From the NCBI GenBank assembly GCA_030248215.1, contig JASANG010003710.1, positions 62,001 to 126,000 on the forward strand: a stretch of DNA of 64,000 nucleotides, given 5' to 3'. This stretch comes from Enoplolaimus lenunculus (lineage: Eukaryota; Nematoda; Enoplea; Enoplida; Thoracostomopsidae). A program made the position numbers and the translations under genes. Below, one piece after another: positions 1 to 24,028 of the stretch. The stretch's first letter is position 1, and every line of letters begins with the position of its first letter. Under the pieces are notes generated by a model that saw only the letters and a program-made list of their open reading frames with translations, had not been told where the DNA came from and did not search any database.

Positions 1-132
1 AATAGGCATCGACATTTCAAAAGCTTAAATATGACAATATGCGTCTCAGATGTAGCACCAGAACAGTAAATGAATAAAGAACAGCCGACTCTTTAAATGT
101 AAAATTTAAGAATTTTAGCAACCAACTACAAA

Positions 133-1103
133 ACTATTGACCAGTCGTAGTGGGACTACATTTATTGAGCGAAGCTCGAACGCACGTAAGCAATTAAGCT
201 AATATGCAAATTAGCTATTAGCTAACTATTCAATAATCGGTTTCGGATGTTTGTAAACAATTTATTCAAATTCCTCGCACCCAAAAACCTTCAGCCACTC
301 TAATAATTTTTGGAATAATTTAAAAAGTCCTAATTTTGTTCTGTCAATTAAGCTAATATGCAAATTAGTTATTAGCTAACTATTAAATTATCGGTTTTGG
401 AGGTTTGTAAACAATTTATTCAGATTCTTCGCACCCAAAAACCTTCAGTAAACCCTAATAATTATGGAAATAATTTAAAAAGTTCTAGATTTATCTTGTC
501 AATTAAGCTAATATGCAAATTAGCTATTAGCTAACTATTCAGTTATCCGTTTTGGATGTTTATAAACCATTTATTCACATTCCTCGCACCAAAAACCCTT
601 TAGTGCTGAAATTATATTGCTTTTAACCTTAATAATTAGTTAAATATTGTAAAAAGTCCTAATTTAGGCTTATAAACTATGCTAATATGCAAATTATCTA
701 TTAGCTAACTACTGAATTATCGGTTTTGGAGGTTTGTAAACAGTCTACGCAGATTCCTCGCACCCAAAAACCCTTTAATGCTAAAATTAGATTGCTTCTA
801 ACTATAATAAATAGTGAAATATTGTGGAAAGTCCTAATTTAGGCTTAATTAATTATGCAAATTAGCCTGTAGCTAATAAACGGCTTAAAATTTTAAAACC
901 CCAATGCGAGGTTAACACCCCAGGATAATTGGCTTTCAAACAAAAAAGTTTATCAAAATCGGTTCAGCTGTTCCTGAGATTCATTCATTTCGGACGGACA
1001 GACGGACGGACGGACATCCACCTTTCGACCCCCAAGTACAAAACATAAAACGCTTCGCGAAACTCTGAGCTTCGCTCGGAGTTTCGCTTCGCTCAATAAA
1101 GAC
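133..1103 (-). mobile_element. Helitron-like non-autonomous element, copy A
   Basis: Read on the minus strand it starts near ATTGAGCGAAGC, passes a short GTCCGTCC-type stretch, then about 4.5 tandem units of 150-175 bp built around GCTAATTTGCATATT and CCAAAACCGATAAT. It ends in a GTAGTCCCACTAC hairpin followed by GACTGG/T. The 3' hairpin plus CTRR before a T is Helitron-like; a 5' TC end is not clear. Three other copies lie in this window. No ORF. Confidence 0.6.
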
Positions 1104-1477
1104 TCAAAAAGACTAGTAATTTGTTGGAAGTCAGAATTCTAACCGGTATCGGAATGGAATATGCAGACAAGCTTCGGTTAAGCAAAATTCGAAAAACTAA
1201 AATGGAAATATGAAAAGCTGATGGTAGATACTTGTTGATTATCCGAAAAAAGGTGGCGGATATCTCCGTAATTTGTTTAATCCGGTGCGTATCACTTGTA
1301 ATATCCAGGTTAGTAGTTCTCAAACTGGTGATTGATAACTGAAAAACTTTCCCCTTGAAAAAATCATTCGGATATTCAGTTTCCGACACTTCTAGTGAGA
1401 TAAATATACGTACTAATGACATAATGTGCATTCCCGTGCTTTGACATAATAAAGAATAGTTTAATTCTTTAATTTAG

Positions 1478-12867
<11,390 letters not shown>

Positions 12868-14759
12868 ACTCAGTTGCCGTCTATATTGGATGTCGTAACG
12901 TGGTAAATTGAGGGCCTGAAACACATTTCGAGCCGAACTTAATTAGTTGGTTTATATGCGGCGCAGAAAACGTAGGTCATTCTTTTGCATACTCATTGCG
13001 TAAATCGGGTTACCGGTTGTGCGTTAGTTTAGATATAGGTAGCAATGTAGTCTGTGATTATGATACCTAGCAAAGGTGATTGCAATGCAACGCCAACATA
13101 AAATATAGCATTACTGCAGATTAGTCAGTTTTATCGTTTGTTTACATAAAGTTATGCGCACAAAAATTAATTGAGATATTGCTCAAAACTCGTGTCGCGT
13201 GCATAGAACGTAAGTTCAGCACAGGCGGTAAGCTGACACAGTAGGGAACAAAAATAACTCAATCCGTAACATTATTGCCATCCTTAACTTATGAGAGGAT
13301 CATGCTTGGTTGTAAATATTATTATTAATAATGATAATGCATTGTGACTATCATTGTATTCGACATGGAAAATACAGCTGTGGTGTGGTAATTGGCAAGA
13401 AGACTGCACTAAACCAATAGCTGCAAAGTTTGTTTCGATTATAAATTGCATAAAAATATGGTCTGAAGTAGAACAGGTCCCGAACATAGTGGTACTTGTT
13501 GAGTAATCTTTGGTGTGCAGCTGGTAACTTGCCAGTTGAAATCACTAGGAAATTGATGTTTCAATGCTTACACGACAAAATTTGTTGGAATCGGGCGTGA
13601 AGTAAAATCAGATATGTATCTGTTAATTTTTGTCATTTACTGAACGACATAACTTTCAATAATAATCTAAACTTCGCTGCCTAATTACGAAGCAACTGAA
13701 CGATTTTATGTCAAAGACGAATTCAGACTTCTAGTTGGATCGTTCTAGCTGCAATCAGAGCCGTTGTGTAGAACTTGTCCGCAACGAAGTCAGTAAGCTT
13801 AATATGCGTAAGCGTGAACGCAAGGCAAATATATATTGTGTTTTAGAACCTGTTCTATACTTGGAAGATCGTAAGTAGTATATAATTTAATCGAGAATTT
13901 CGGTATATGCGAATTCACCATTCTTGTCTTCTTAGTTACTTGTCGGTTTATACAACGAATCCGATGTCAAAATACACATCAAAAGTTTGATAAGGACAGT
14001 TCATTTCATCGGTTTATAATTATTGTGGCTAATACGGCTATCTCAACGCACAACTGTTTGTCTTGGTTTATTTGTCTTGTTCGCGTCTTATATATTGCAC
14101 ATGATTATATATTAATAAAATTTTGTGAGTACAAAGCATTTGAGCAGCTAAGGTAAGTTTTAATCTTAACTGAAATCGGTGGTTACGTTCCGGTTGATAA
14201 CACGGGATGGACATGCGTGCGGCATTTTCAATTGTTTTAATCTTACAAATATAAGCGTTGAAAAAGTGCAAAGTTAAGTTTGAGCAGAAATATAGTGCAC
14301 TCTAAGCTCAACACCGTCCCACCAGAACACGGTTCGGCCCTAAAATGCGATTCACAATACAGTGACGGTATACTGGTTACACTCAAAACGTCTTGGCTGT
14401 ACAGTGACGGTGAACGGGTCCGCAGTATGGGCGTTTATTCGGCTTTAATAAGACAAATTTTAAGCATTTATTTAGTGACAGAAATTTTCTATAAGGAAAA
14501 ACTACCGATATACATTTATATATGTGACAGGATAATAAAATCAACACGTATATAGACCCATATGAATATCTCGAATGTGTCATTTGATTAGGCTTATGCT
14601 TAGGTTTCGGCTTAGATCCACGTTTATTTTTCAGGTCTTGCTCTTGTTCAAAAAATTAGACAGCTTTTCATATTCAAGTTTTCTCTACATAGCTCTGTTT
14701 CAACTGTGGCACAATTATTGCGTAACGTTTATAGAAAATTGAAAATCGGTTAAACTATT
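12868..14759. other. Gap after CUL1: no feature recognised
   Basis: AT-rich, no exon-like conserved frame on either strand, and no clear poly(A) signal for CUL1. The rest of the gap up to 16470 holds two MITEs (14760, 15140), a decayed AACTCA piece and otherwise unassigned sequence. Confidence 0.5.
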
Positions 14760-14940
14760 GGCCCATGTAAAGATCAGGGGCGGAACGTTTTTCTGTGGGA
14801 CTAGAAAAAAAGTAAGCTTAAGGTTTAGACTTTTTTGCTTGGCTTTAGCCTTAGGCCTAGGCTTACGAATATGCTCATTCTTACGCTTAGGCTTAGGAAT
14901 ATGCTTATAATACTGTTCCGCCTCTATTCTTTACATTGGC
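14760..14940. mobile_element. TTAGGC-family MITE
   Basis: Ends GGCCCATGTAAAGATCAGG/GGCGGAACG and (inverted) GCCAATGTAAAGAATAGAGG. The interior is TAAGCTTAAG, TTTTTTGCTTGGCTT and runs of GCTTAGGCTTAGG. The family's defining feature is the hexamer TTAGGC. Confidence 0.65.
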
Positions 14941-15139
14941 GAAACTATTTAATAGATGTATATACTTCAATTTACTTAGCCTTAACACTGTCAGATTTGA
15001 AACTATGCTAGTGAATTTCACAAAACCAGCTGCTAGATTAATATCTTTGCGAAAATTAAACATTTTCACCTTTTAAAGGTGTATAATTGCGTAATTTTTG
15101 TTGATCAATTGTAAAATGTGAAATTTTGGAATGAAGCTA

Positions 15140-15305
15140 CACTGCCAAATATCGTTAGTCATATTTAATGACTACCTCCGAAATAGAGAGTTAAATCCGA
15201 CTCTCACTAAGAGAGTCGGGTGAGTCGAATTTGACTCAGTTTGTGTAGTCGGGAAAAGCGTATTTCGGAGAGAGTCAATTTGACTTCATCATTTTTTGGC
15301 AGGGT
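15140..15305. mobile_element. TGAGTCAA-family MITE
   Basis: Ends CACTGCCAAATATCG and (inverted) CTGCCAAAAAATGATGAAG. Inner GACTCTC, GAGTCAAATTTGACTC-type motifs and TTTCGGAGAGAGTC are shared with the copies below. Confidence 0.6.
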
Positions 15306-16470
15306 ACAATATACTGAGGTATATACATATACTGCGATTATACTACAAAAATACTACAAAATATGAAACAAAAGCACCCAAATGAATTTCAGGCCTTTTA
15401 AACATTAGCGTAGGTTTAGGCTGTGGTTTTGCTCTAATCGTTTCTCTTAGCGTCAATTTTTAAGCAAAACTTAACAGTTTAAAGCCGGCGCAACTTTCGT
15501 TTTGATCCATATTTAGGGATATAACCTAAATGGGGTCCGTTTCATCCAAGAGTATCTAACCATAGCTGTATAATTTTATCCTTTACGACTCACTAATGTA
15601 AACTTTTTCCAACTCACAACAAGGAATCGTACCCGGGTCGAGATTGCCAAAGTTTCTTGTCGTCAATCACTGCACCACGTGAAAGCTTGTGCTTCGCTAT
15701 GCGCATTAGATTATGCAATGCTACCAATGTACAGAATAAGCTAAATTTAACCCATATCTTGCTGATGTCACTTTGAACTGACAGTATAAAAAGTCAATGT
15801 AAAATGGTCCATATTGCACAATTCTGAAAAGTATGCTTATTTCACTTGATAACGACATACGAGCAACCCAAATATTGCGGTGCCATTGAAATCGTCTGAC
15901 TTGGGTAGATCTGGGTTAATAGTAAACGTTAACAGTGTATAGCATCATATATCTGATATATTAATTGTGAATGTTTAGCGCACTACAGCGTATATAATTC
16001 GGCGTAACATATTAGCACCTAAGTAGCGATATAAAAAGAAAAGAATACTGTAAGCTGTGAGCAAGAGCCCGTATCTAAACAGAACCTATGCTAGTTTCAT
16101 CGTGTTGGCCGAATTTCAGGTAAATAAATCTGTTTACAGCTCTGTAAATTCCAATGAGTTGATCAATAAAATCAGAGATAATTAGTATTTCTGGGTCAGT
16201 AACAGTAGATATTAACTCACTCTAAAGCGGAAGTAAAATTCCGGGTGAGTTAAACACTATTATGCCCTATCGAAAAGTTTTATATTTTTTATGTCCTGTT
16301 CAAAATTTTGCCGTCCGGTGTGCAAGGCTGTGAGAAAACCTTACCGTTCTGCCTATGGTGTGCCTTGAAATATTATAAAATCCCGTTGCTAACTACAGTC
16401 TGCTAAACGTGATCAAAACAATTTTAGATCGGGATATTTTTGCAAGAAACGTTTCTACGGGGGGAATAAA

Positions 16471-16476
16471 TTTATT
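16471..16476 (-). promoter_or_regulatory. Poly(A) signal of the MARVEL-like gene
   Basis: AATAAA on the minus strand about 180 bp after the stop codon at 16658. Confidence 0.5.
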
Positions 16477-16657
16477 CTCGAGCGGGGAACGCTGAAACAA
16501 CCGAGGCCTCTCTCTGTGGCTACGGGTCGGAGATTTTAGTGTGTTTGATAAACATTTTCACGAGCTTTTGATCACACACGCTTGGCACTGTTGAATACTG
16601 CAGACTAGTTTCTAGGGAACATTTCGAATCATTTACAAAAAATGTACAACAGTTTTT

Positions 16658-19600
16658 CTAATCAACACGTTTTGTAAGGCTCATAAACGCATCCACAGCC
16701 CATACAATAGCAGCCAGAATAAGAAACGCCTGAAATATAAAAAATACTTGAAACTTCGACCCGTGTAAAAGATCGGGGGCGGAACGTTTTTCTGTGGCAC
16801 TAAAATAGACGTTTAGACTAATTTTGTCGAAACTTCTGGCACGAATGCACATATCGCATTAAAGGGGGCTCACCCAGACCTACACGAACCCAAAAGCGAG
16901 CATACGAATGCAAAATGGGCTAAGATGGAGTGAATTTAGGTTCGACTTTTTTTCTGGATTAATTCGTGAATGGTTTCACTGACGTATATTCGAACCTGTC
17001 TCTCACGACAAAAATTCTTCAATCTGCCCCTGGAAATGCATCAATTTATAATCTGGTAACATCGAAATATTAGCTAAGTACGCTTTGAAAATTGTAGTTA
17101 AGGCACATATTCTCAAATGTGTATAATAGCAACTATCATCAGTTAGTAATTGATTGTCAAACTCATTAACCATAATGCAGTTGTTGAGTTCAAAATTGGC
17201 GCAGGAGCAGGTCAAATTACATGCAAAAAATGTGCTGAACTTTCAACATCTGCATTTACTGGCTCGAAAGTTGGGCCCATGTAAACATCACAGGGGCGGA
17301 ACGTTTTTCTGTGGGACTAGAATAGAATAAGCTTAGGTTTTAGACTAATTTTTGCTTGGTTTATTTTTAGACTTAGGCTTAGGAATAAACTCATTCCTAT
17401 GTTTAGGCTTAGGCTAGGCTTAGGTATATGCTTATTATACTGTTCCGTCCCTGTTCTTTGCGTTGGTCGAAAGTTACACTTATCACCAACTGGTGACAGG
17501 CGTTTAGTACACACATATGAGAGTAGTGGTAAAGGTCACAAAAGCCAAAACTGTATTTCGCCATCAGGAAAATTCTGAATCTGCAACGAAGTCAATGGTC
17601 TGTATTCTTTTAGAAGCTGTGTTCGAAATCCAGCGTATGTTTTACAGCTTATTAACTCAGAACCAGAACCAAAATTTTACCATTTCCAAAGACCATTTTT
17701 CAAAACAAACTAGCGATAGTCGCTACACAACTATGAAGAATGAATATTTTCAATTTCAAATGAGACATAATTTCACGCTAATATTCGAACTCCTGTCTCA
17801 CGGGTGGGAGGCGTTTACGATAATCACTGAGCTATAGGCGCATGACGCTCGAGCACAAGAGAGCTCTCACGTCTTGAGGAGATTTTGCACTGCACATATA
17901 TGTTAGAATTGTTAAACACTGTCCTAGTGTCTGTATTGCTATTATTGTATTAATAGTTGCTCACAGTATACTCTATGAGTGAGATGATTAACTGTGTATA
18001 GCACTTACAACCAGTTGGTAATAGGTCTTGTATCTTTCGATCCAGTAAAAAAAAGCAAAACAAATTATCAATCAAGCCAGTAGATACGATCAAATTTTCA
18101 AGCGTGCCGAGCTGCGGCAGCTACAAATATTCAAATAGCTTTTGCACCTAGCGTAGCGCTAATCAGATGCAAAAAATTGGCAAATTTTGAAGTTTTTTAT
18201 TTGCTGGTTCTAAATTTACCGTATCTATAACCGAACTGGTGATAGCCGGACGGATACATTTTCTAAAACTAAAATACGTACTGAAATTTGTGAAACTTAC
18301 GGAAGCAGCAGCCCAAGATTCTGCCTTTAAATTATACATCGCATCTCCACAAGCGAACCATATTTCAAGCCCTGCGAGAACGAGGCAGACTATAACGCCT
18401 GAGGCAGCAATCAGAACTTCCTAAAAAAGCCCCATTTTGAAATTTCAATATTAAACAGTTTTCACTACGGTTGAAATATTTTGTAATATCCAAATTTTAA
18501 AATACATAAAGTAGACTTGGCACACTGTAAATTTTATGAGTTAATTAATCAACTCAGAGAGAGAGAATTAGTTATGTTTGAATATTTCTCAGTTAATTAC
18601 AGTAAACATTAGCTCACTGGGAGCTGCTTTAATCCCGGGTCAGTTGACTAATTAACTCAGAATGAGTTCAATCAACTCAAATTTCTGAGTTCTGAAACAA
18701 CTATAATTCAGAGCTCAGACTTCTGAGTGGATTCAATTTTGCTATTTCGCGTTTGGCACAGAAACAATTTTTGACGCAAAACTGATATTTTTTGAAGGCA
18801 AATATGTCGGTATATTTTATATACATTTTATTTGTGCAAAAGTCGGAGTTGCGAAACAATGGTCTGTTCCATTATTTTAGCAAAAGTTGATGTTTGCCCA
18901 TATCTCAATTAATTTTTTTAATATTGAAAATTCTCACGATTTCCTCAAATCATTCTACATCTAAATTTTAGAATTTTCCAAAATTCGATTATTGTTGTTT
19001 GCAACAACGATTCGGGATAGAGACAAATTGGTGAGATTTTGGGAAAATTTAACTCATTCCGACTCAGCTTTCCAGCTGCATCGAATGAGATGTATTGGCT
19101 ACCGGACTTTTTAACATTTTTTCGGTTTCAAGAGTTAACCTGAGCATTAAAAAAGTATATTTTTTGAAGATTTAAGTTTGTTTATAGAATAATACAGAAA
19201 GTTATGAGAAGTGCAAATATGCAAAAAAATTTAAATTGATGTTTGGACAAAAGCCGATTGATGGTGGGATAAACGATGAAGACCCAATATTTTCCACCAT
19301 CTGTTTTAAAAAGTATACTGCAGTACCCGAATAAGAGGGGGGGACTGATATTTATTTGACCTCTCCAGAGGGTATTCCCGCTGTTATTCGGTTACGGACT
19401 GTTATTTATTTTCATCCCGCCCTTCGCCACCCTTCGTTACTGATAAATATCCGCTACTGCAATTATCCGTTGAATTAAACGTTTATTTGTCTTGTGTCAA
19501 TAGCTTGAGCGATAATACAACATTATACTTAGGAATGTACTTTCAAAATTTAAGTACGCTTTAAAGATTCCAACTCAAATTATTTGGTCCTAGAGCCATT

Positions 19601-21150
19601 TATGCGCAACAATTATTGATAATTGACATTTATGGACTATAATTAATATTTAGGGACTCTCTCTATCCGCTTAAGCCTGGAGTCATTTACGCGCTACAAT
19701 TAGGGATAATTGCCATTTATGAACTCTAATTAACCTTTAGGGACTCTATCCGCTTACGAACTCTAATTAGGGATACGGACTCCTATTGATTGGAACTCAA
19801 AATGGTGAGCCTCTTTCTTATTACCCCACACCCTGTTATTCGGACACTACAGTATATATGTCATGTTATAGCTAACATAATATTTTAAACTAAAAACATT
19901 TGAAACTTTACCACCATTCGTTTTCGCTCAGCAGCAGGTTTCAGTAGACGCCAAACCAGTAGTAACAAAGCAGCCACAATGTAAATCAATTCCATAATAA
20001 AAATAAATATTCGAACTCCGGCATTTTTCAGCATTGGCTTTTTGCTCCATTTCCCGACGTCATATCGTGAAGTTTTTAGCCAACCACACGGAATCCTTGC
20101 CTGTCTTTGACACGGTACGAAAACCCGTGTTCCAGCGCTTGATCCACTAAGTGCTGCGTTTAAAATCATCAACACCTATTAATAAACAATAAAAAACATT
20201 AAACAGTATATATACATCAGGGTGGCAAGAAAAGTTCGGATTTGGATTTGTCAAAAATTCGCTTACAGACTCGGATTCGGTTGTGAAAAAGCCGAATCCA
20301 AATGCTGAATCCAACAATGTTCGGTAATATGTTTTTTAGTTTTAAACGATAAAAAAATTTTAAACACCTTGTTATATAAATCTATATATTTGTTTCAGGA
20401 CATAAATTTCAGAACTATATATTGTATTTGATAATTTTGAACACATTCTCCGGTTTATAGTAAGTAAAAACCAACGGTTAACTTCATCAAAGCGCATATA
20501 TTTGTCAAAACACAAACTAAAGTCAGTTTACGAACTTGAACTCGACACCTAATAATAAATTGTTTTAAAATTTCAAGTCTATTTACTATTTTAAAAGTTT
20601 GTAATCGCACGTGCAAGTATTTACAGCAAAACTTGCACGTGCCACTTGCACGCGCCAGTTTGGTCACAAAGCAGCTTTGAAGTTCTTGCAGCTGCAAATT
20701 ATTCACTGGAACACTATGCTATTTAATTTAATTCGCACCTGTGAACGCAGTTGCAAGTCGCTTGAATTTCTTGCACCTGCAGTTAGATTGGTCAATCGGA
20801 ATGTTTTCCTGCAAGTTGCAGCTGCTAGTTCTCGCTATAAAAACTTGCACTTGTGAATGGGCCTAAATACACTTAATAAAAAGCTCAGAAATTTGTGTTT
20901 GATATGGTTAAAACATAAAATGTCTTCTATTCGAGAAATAACTATTTCCTATTTATATGAAATAAACTCCATTCATTGGCAGATGGTAATTTTGTGGACA
21001 TGAGAGTCCCGAAATTTAATTACTAACCTGTGTAAAAAAATTGCAGCAATTTAAATAATTATTGTTGATTTTTGAAATAAATTTCCTATTTTTCTAAACA
21101 CTTACCAGTAACACTCCGGCTGTGATCAACTGAATAACGCGAATATTCAT
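16658..21150 (-). CDS. Four-TM MARVEL-like membrane protein (4 exons)
   Basis: Exons in transcript order: 21150-21106, 20175-19912, 18420-18301, 16729-16658, all phase 0, giving 166 residues. The start is the ATG of MNIRVIQLITAGVLL. Four hydrophobic segments fall at about residues 4-24 (crossing the first junction), 65-91, 105-125 and 144-157. A loop of about 40 residues with two cysteines, containing PCQRQ and PCGW, separates TM1 and TM2; a basic stretch (KPAAERKR) follows TM2. The pattern, with MNIRVIQL before TM1, resembles MARVEL/CMTM/MAL-type tetraspan proteins, which act in membrane apposition and vesicle traffic. That assignment rests on topology and a short motif and is an inference. 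Each junction has a good donor (GTAAGT or GTAAAG) and acceptor, and an AATAAA lies about 180 bp past the stop. The introns are filled with MITE and SINE copies. No closer orthologue is recognised. Confidence 0.72.
17274..17467. mobile_element. TTAGGC-family MITE
   Basis: Ends GGCCCATGTAAACATCACAG and (inverted) CCAACGCAAAGAACAGGG, same interior. A left-end fragment of the family lies upstream at 16757-16825. Confidence 0.65.
17770..17905 (-). mobile_element. tRNA-derived SINE, copy 1
   Basis: On the minus strand: a box A-like TAGCTCAGTGATTATCG, then a box B-like GGAGTTCGAATATTAGC. The flanking TGACGCTCGAGC and CTCACGTCTTGAGG are shared with copy 2. In a MARVEL-gene intron. Confidence 0.5.
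18533..18740. mobile_element. AACTCA-family MITE, decayed right end
   Basis: Left end CACTGTAAATTTTATGAG and interior TTAATCAACTCAGAG and AACTCAGAATGAGTTC; right end unclear. In a MARVEL-gene intron. A shorter piece lies at about 16138-16260. Confidence 0.5.
19318..19852. mobile_element. MITE, CTGTAGTGACCC family
   Basis: Ends CTGCAGTACCCGAATAAG and GTTATTCGGACACTACAG with TA flanks, in an intron of the MARVEL-like gene. The interior (TTATTTGACCTCTCCAGAG, GGACTCCTATTGATTGG) matches the copies at 29816 and 53676. Confidence 0.65.
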
Positions 21151-23044
21151 TATAGAGACTTATCGTTCTGTAAAAATTAATAATTTCTAAATGAAAAAAT
21201 TTCAAATTTTTATCAAAGCGTTTTTATCTAAAAAACGTTTCTATTGCTAGCCGAATAGGCGAGTTTTGTTGACTTTTATTCCAATAGCAAGTGCCAGCGG
21301 TGGATCCAAACTTTTTCGTTGCATGAGGATGTTTATTTAGGTTTTGAAATTTTGAAGTTTTACAGAGTTTAAAAAGTGTTTAGTAAATATTTTTGATATT
21401 TTAACAGGCAGAAACAGCACCAAAGATGGAACATTTTTGAACTCGTATTGTACTTCAGTAATATATATGTTTCAGCTGTATGGCTAGAAAACACATGTGA
21501 GGTTCGCAGACGAACACATTTTGTTTTAAAAATTTCAGTACGGAATAACAGGAGGGAAGATTAATACCCCAACTCTCCGGGATTCGCTGTTCCATGAATG
21601 CTGACAATAAACAAATAATCGTAGGTCTATCTATATATTAAAGCTGGAATGCCCCACATGCGTAATTTGAGTAGTGTTCCAGCATTGAGATATGTCTATA
21701 TGTGGAATTCATTATACATTGACAATTGAAAAATTGTTATTTCGACATGTGAGTGTTTTTTGCAATTACTTCAATTCTGTTAATAAAGTGTTTCTGTTGT
21801 GTTTTTTGCAAAATTTGATGATGAAATAGCTGAAAATTCGCTTAAGCCATTTTTTGTCAAGTTTTCTAACAAGTCCAACAGTATCTTCGGTGAAAAAAAT
21901 ATTTTAAATTCCGGTTCCAGTTCCCGTTCCAGTTCCTGCTATAACAAATTCAGTTCCTGTTTCTGTTCCTGCTCCGGCAAAATTTAGTTCTTGTTGCAAA
22001 CCTGCCAAAACGTTATTCTTAACCCTTTAAATGTGGTTTGTTTATTTTGTACCTAGTTGAGGAGCGAATATATTTTTTCTGTCGCACTTCTGTATACAAC
22101 GATGTTATACCTAACGCCAAATTGTTACTGCAGGCTAAAATGCATGCAAAATACTTAAAAGTGGCAGTGTTGTTATTGTGCGTGAATTGCAAAAAAACGC
22201 TACGTTCTCCAAATAATAATAACAATAATAATAATATAAACGTTTTGACGCTTCGATTATTTTACAAAACATATTTCTTAATAAAATATCGTTTTTAAGT
22301 AATAAAAAGTTAACATTTAGTCACTGCCTTAGCAAACATGGGGGGCTGCCCCCAAACTTCAGGGTGGGCGCCCCTAAACTTGCGAACGAAGTGCGAGCGA
22401 GAAGCTAGAAGCGATTTAATAGTTCGGCGGTTTTTGTTTCAACCGGTTACGGTTGGGGTCCTTTAGGGGTGTAGCCTCCAAATGGGGGTATGTGGGTGAC
22501 TGCTCTACCCGTGCATTTATTCATCTCCAACGATGCTGCCATATAATTTTAAGCATAAAACACTGGTATGCAAACATCAGCGCCGCAACGACAAGACTCA
22601 ATGCAAGCGAATATTCTATACATTTTCGCCTATCCTAAAACTATATACTTTCTGTAACCGTACGCGAATTTCTGTGACGCTGTATCCCCGTGGTTCTTTT
22701 AGGCCCCTGGCGTTGATAAGGGCCCATATGAAAGTACTATATTAAAGTACTTATTGAACTGAAAAAAATAATCGTGCATATATTCACCGGTCTTTTAAGA
22801 ATTTTAAACAAAAATGATGGATGCAGCAAAATTTTTAAGATTTTGGGCGAATTTTGTAATTTTTATTTCATTTCGAACAATTTCAGCCTATCTGAAACGA
22901 AAAATTGCGAGATATATACATCGTGTTTTGCAACTAAAATTATGAGCGTAAAAATAACAGAATTTCAGTTATTTCTTTAACGGAAACGCAAACGGAAGCG
23001 GACACTATTTTTTACCGGAAACAGATATCGGGTTACACTTTTAT

Positions 23045-23230
23045 GGCCTATGTATATAACAGAGCCGGAGCAGTAGTATAAGCCTATTCCTAAGCCTAAG
23101 CCTAAGCCTAAGCCTAAACGTATGAATGAGCCTATTCCTAAGCTTAATAAGCCTAAGCAAAAATTAGTCTAAAGCTTAACCTGACAATTATAGCCCCTCC
23201 GGAAAACGATCCGGCCCTATTCTATACATG
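23045..23230. mobile_element. TTAGGC-family MITE, opposite orientation
   Basis: CCTAAGCCTAAGCCTAAGCC runs between GGCCTATGTATATAACAG and CGGCCCTATTCTATACATG. A partial copy follows at 23459-23583 in the other orientation. Confidence 0.65.
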
Positions 23231-23818
23231 AGCCACAATACAAACCATCTCGTAGCATGGTTCATAATATGGTACCTATTGCTTATATACAAAAAAGCGT
23301 CCAACCATAAATCCCACACCAAAAAATCTTAGTGTCCGTCGCAGTTTTGAAGCAAATTTTAGCGGCTGACCTTCAGTCGTTTAACCTTATTACGCGTTAT
23401 TACGTTGGAAATTTTCAACCAGAGTTAAAAGTAGAACGTCAGGTTTGTGAAATGTTTTATAGGCTTAGGCTTACACTTAGGCTTAGGAATAAACTCACTC
23501 TTACGCTTTGGCTTAGGCTCAGGTTTAGGCTTAGGAATATGCTTATAATACTGTTTGCCCCTGTTCTTTACGTTGGCCCGACCATCTGTCACTAATTTTT
23601 AACCGTAAATCTATTAACGCTGAAGCCTATGCGTGAAAAAGTTAATCTAATACGTTGCCAGAAAAAAGTGAACCTAAACGAAACCTAAAACATTAAATTT
23701 TAGTCTATATATACTCAAGCCATAAATTCTAAGCGTGAACCAGTTGAAAAAGCATAAAAGTTTAAATGTGAGTCTAAGCCAAGTATTCTCGTGAACCAAG
23801 TGTCAAACAAAGCCTTTA

Positions 23819-24028
23819 CACTGCAAAAAATGGTGAGTCAAATTGAGTCTGTCCGAAATAAGCTCTACGGAAGTACACAAATTGGGTCAAATTCGACTCC
23901 GCCACAGTCAAACGGGCGGCTAAGTGAGTCGAATTTGACTCTGACAGAATCGAATTTGACTCAGTTTGTGTAGTCTCGTAAACGCCTATTTCGGAGAGAG
24001 TCAATTTGACTCACCCTTTTTTGCAGTG
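23819..24028. mobile_element. TGAGTCAA-family MITE (complete)
   Basis: Ends CACTGCAAAAAATGGTGAG and (inverted) CACTGCAAAAAAGGGTGAG, TA flanks, interior packed with GAGTCGAATTTGACTC variants. Confidence 0.75.

Noticed and set aside
192-880. CRISPR-like array
   Set aside because: Units are long (150-175 bp), lack unique spacers and lie in a transposon in an animal genome.
1093-1431. Minus-strand frame of 112 residues as the missing CUL1 start or a separate gene
   Set aside because: Wrong strand for CUL1, no cullin N-terminal motif, and its first bases overlap the end of the Helitron-like element.
23045-23230. Interstitial telomere array
   Set aside because: The TTAGGC runs are short, bounded by MITE ends, and recur at many sites with the same ends; they are an element's interior, not a telomere.
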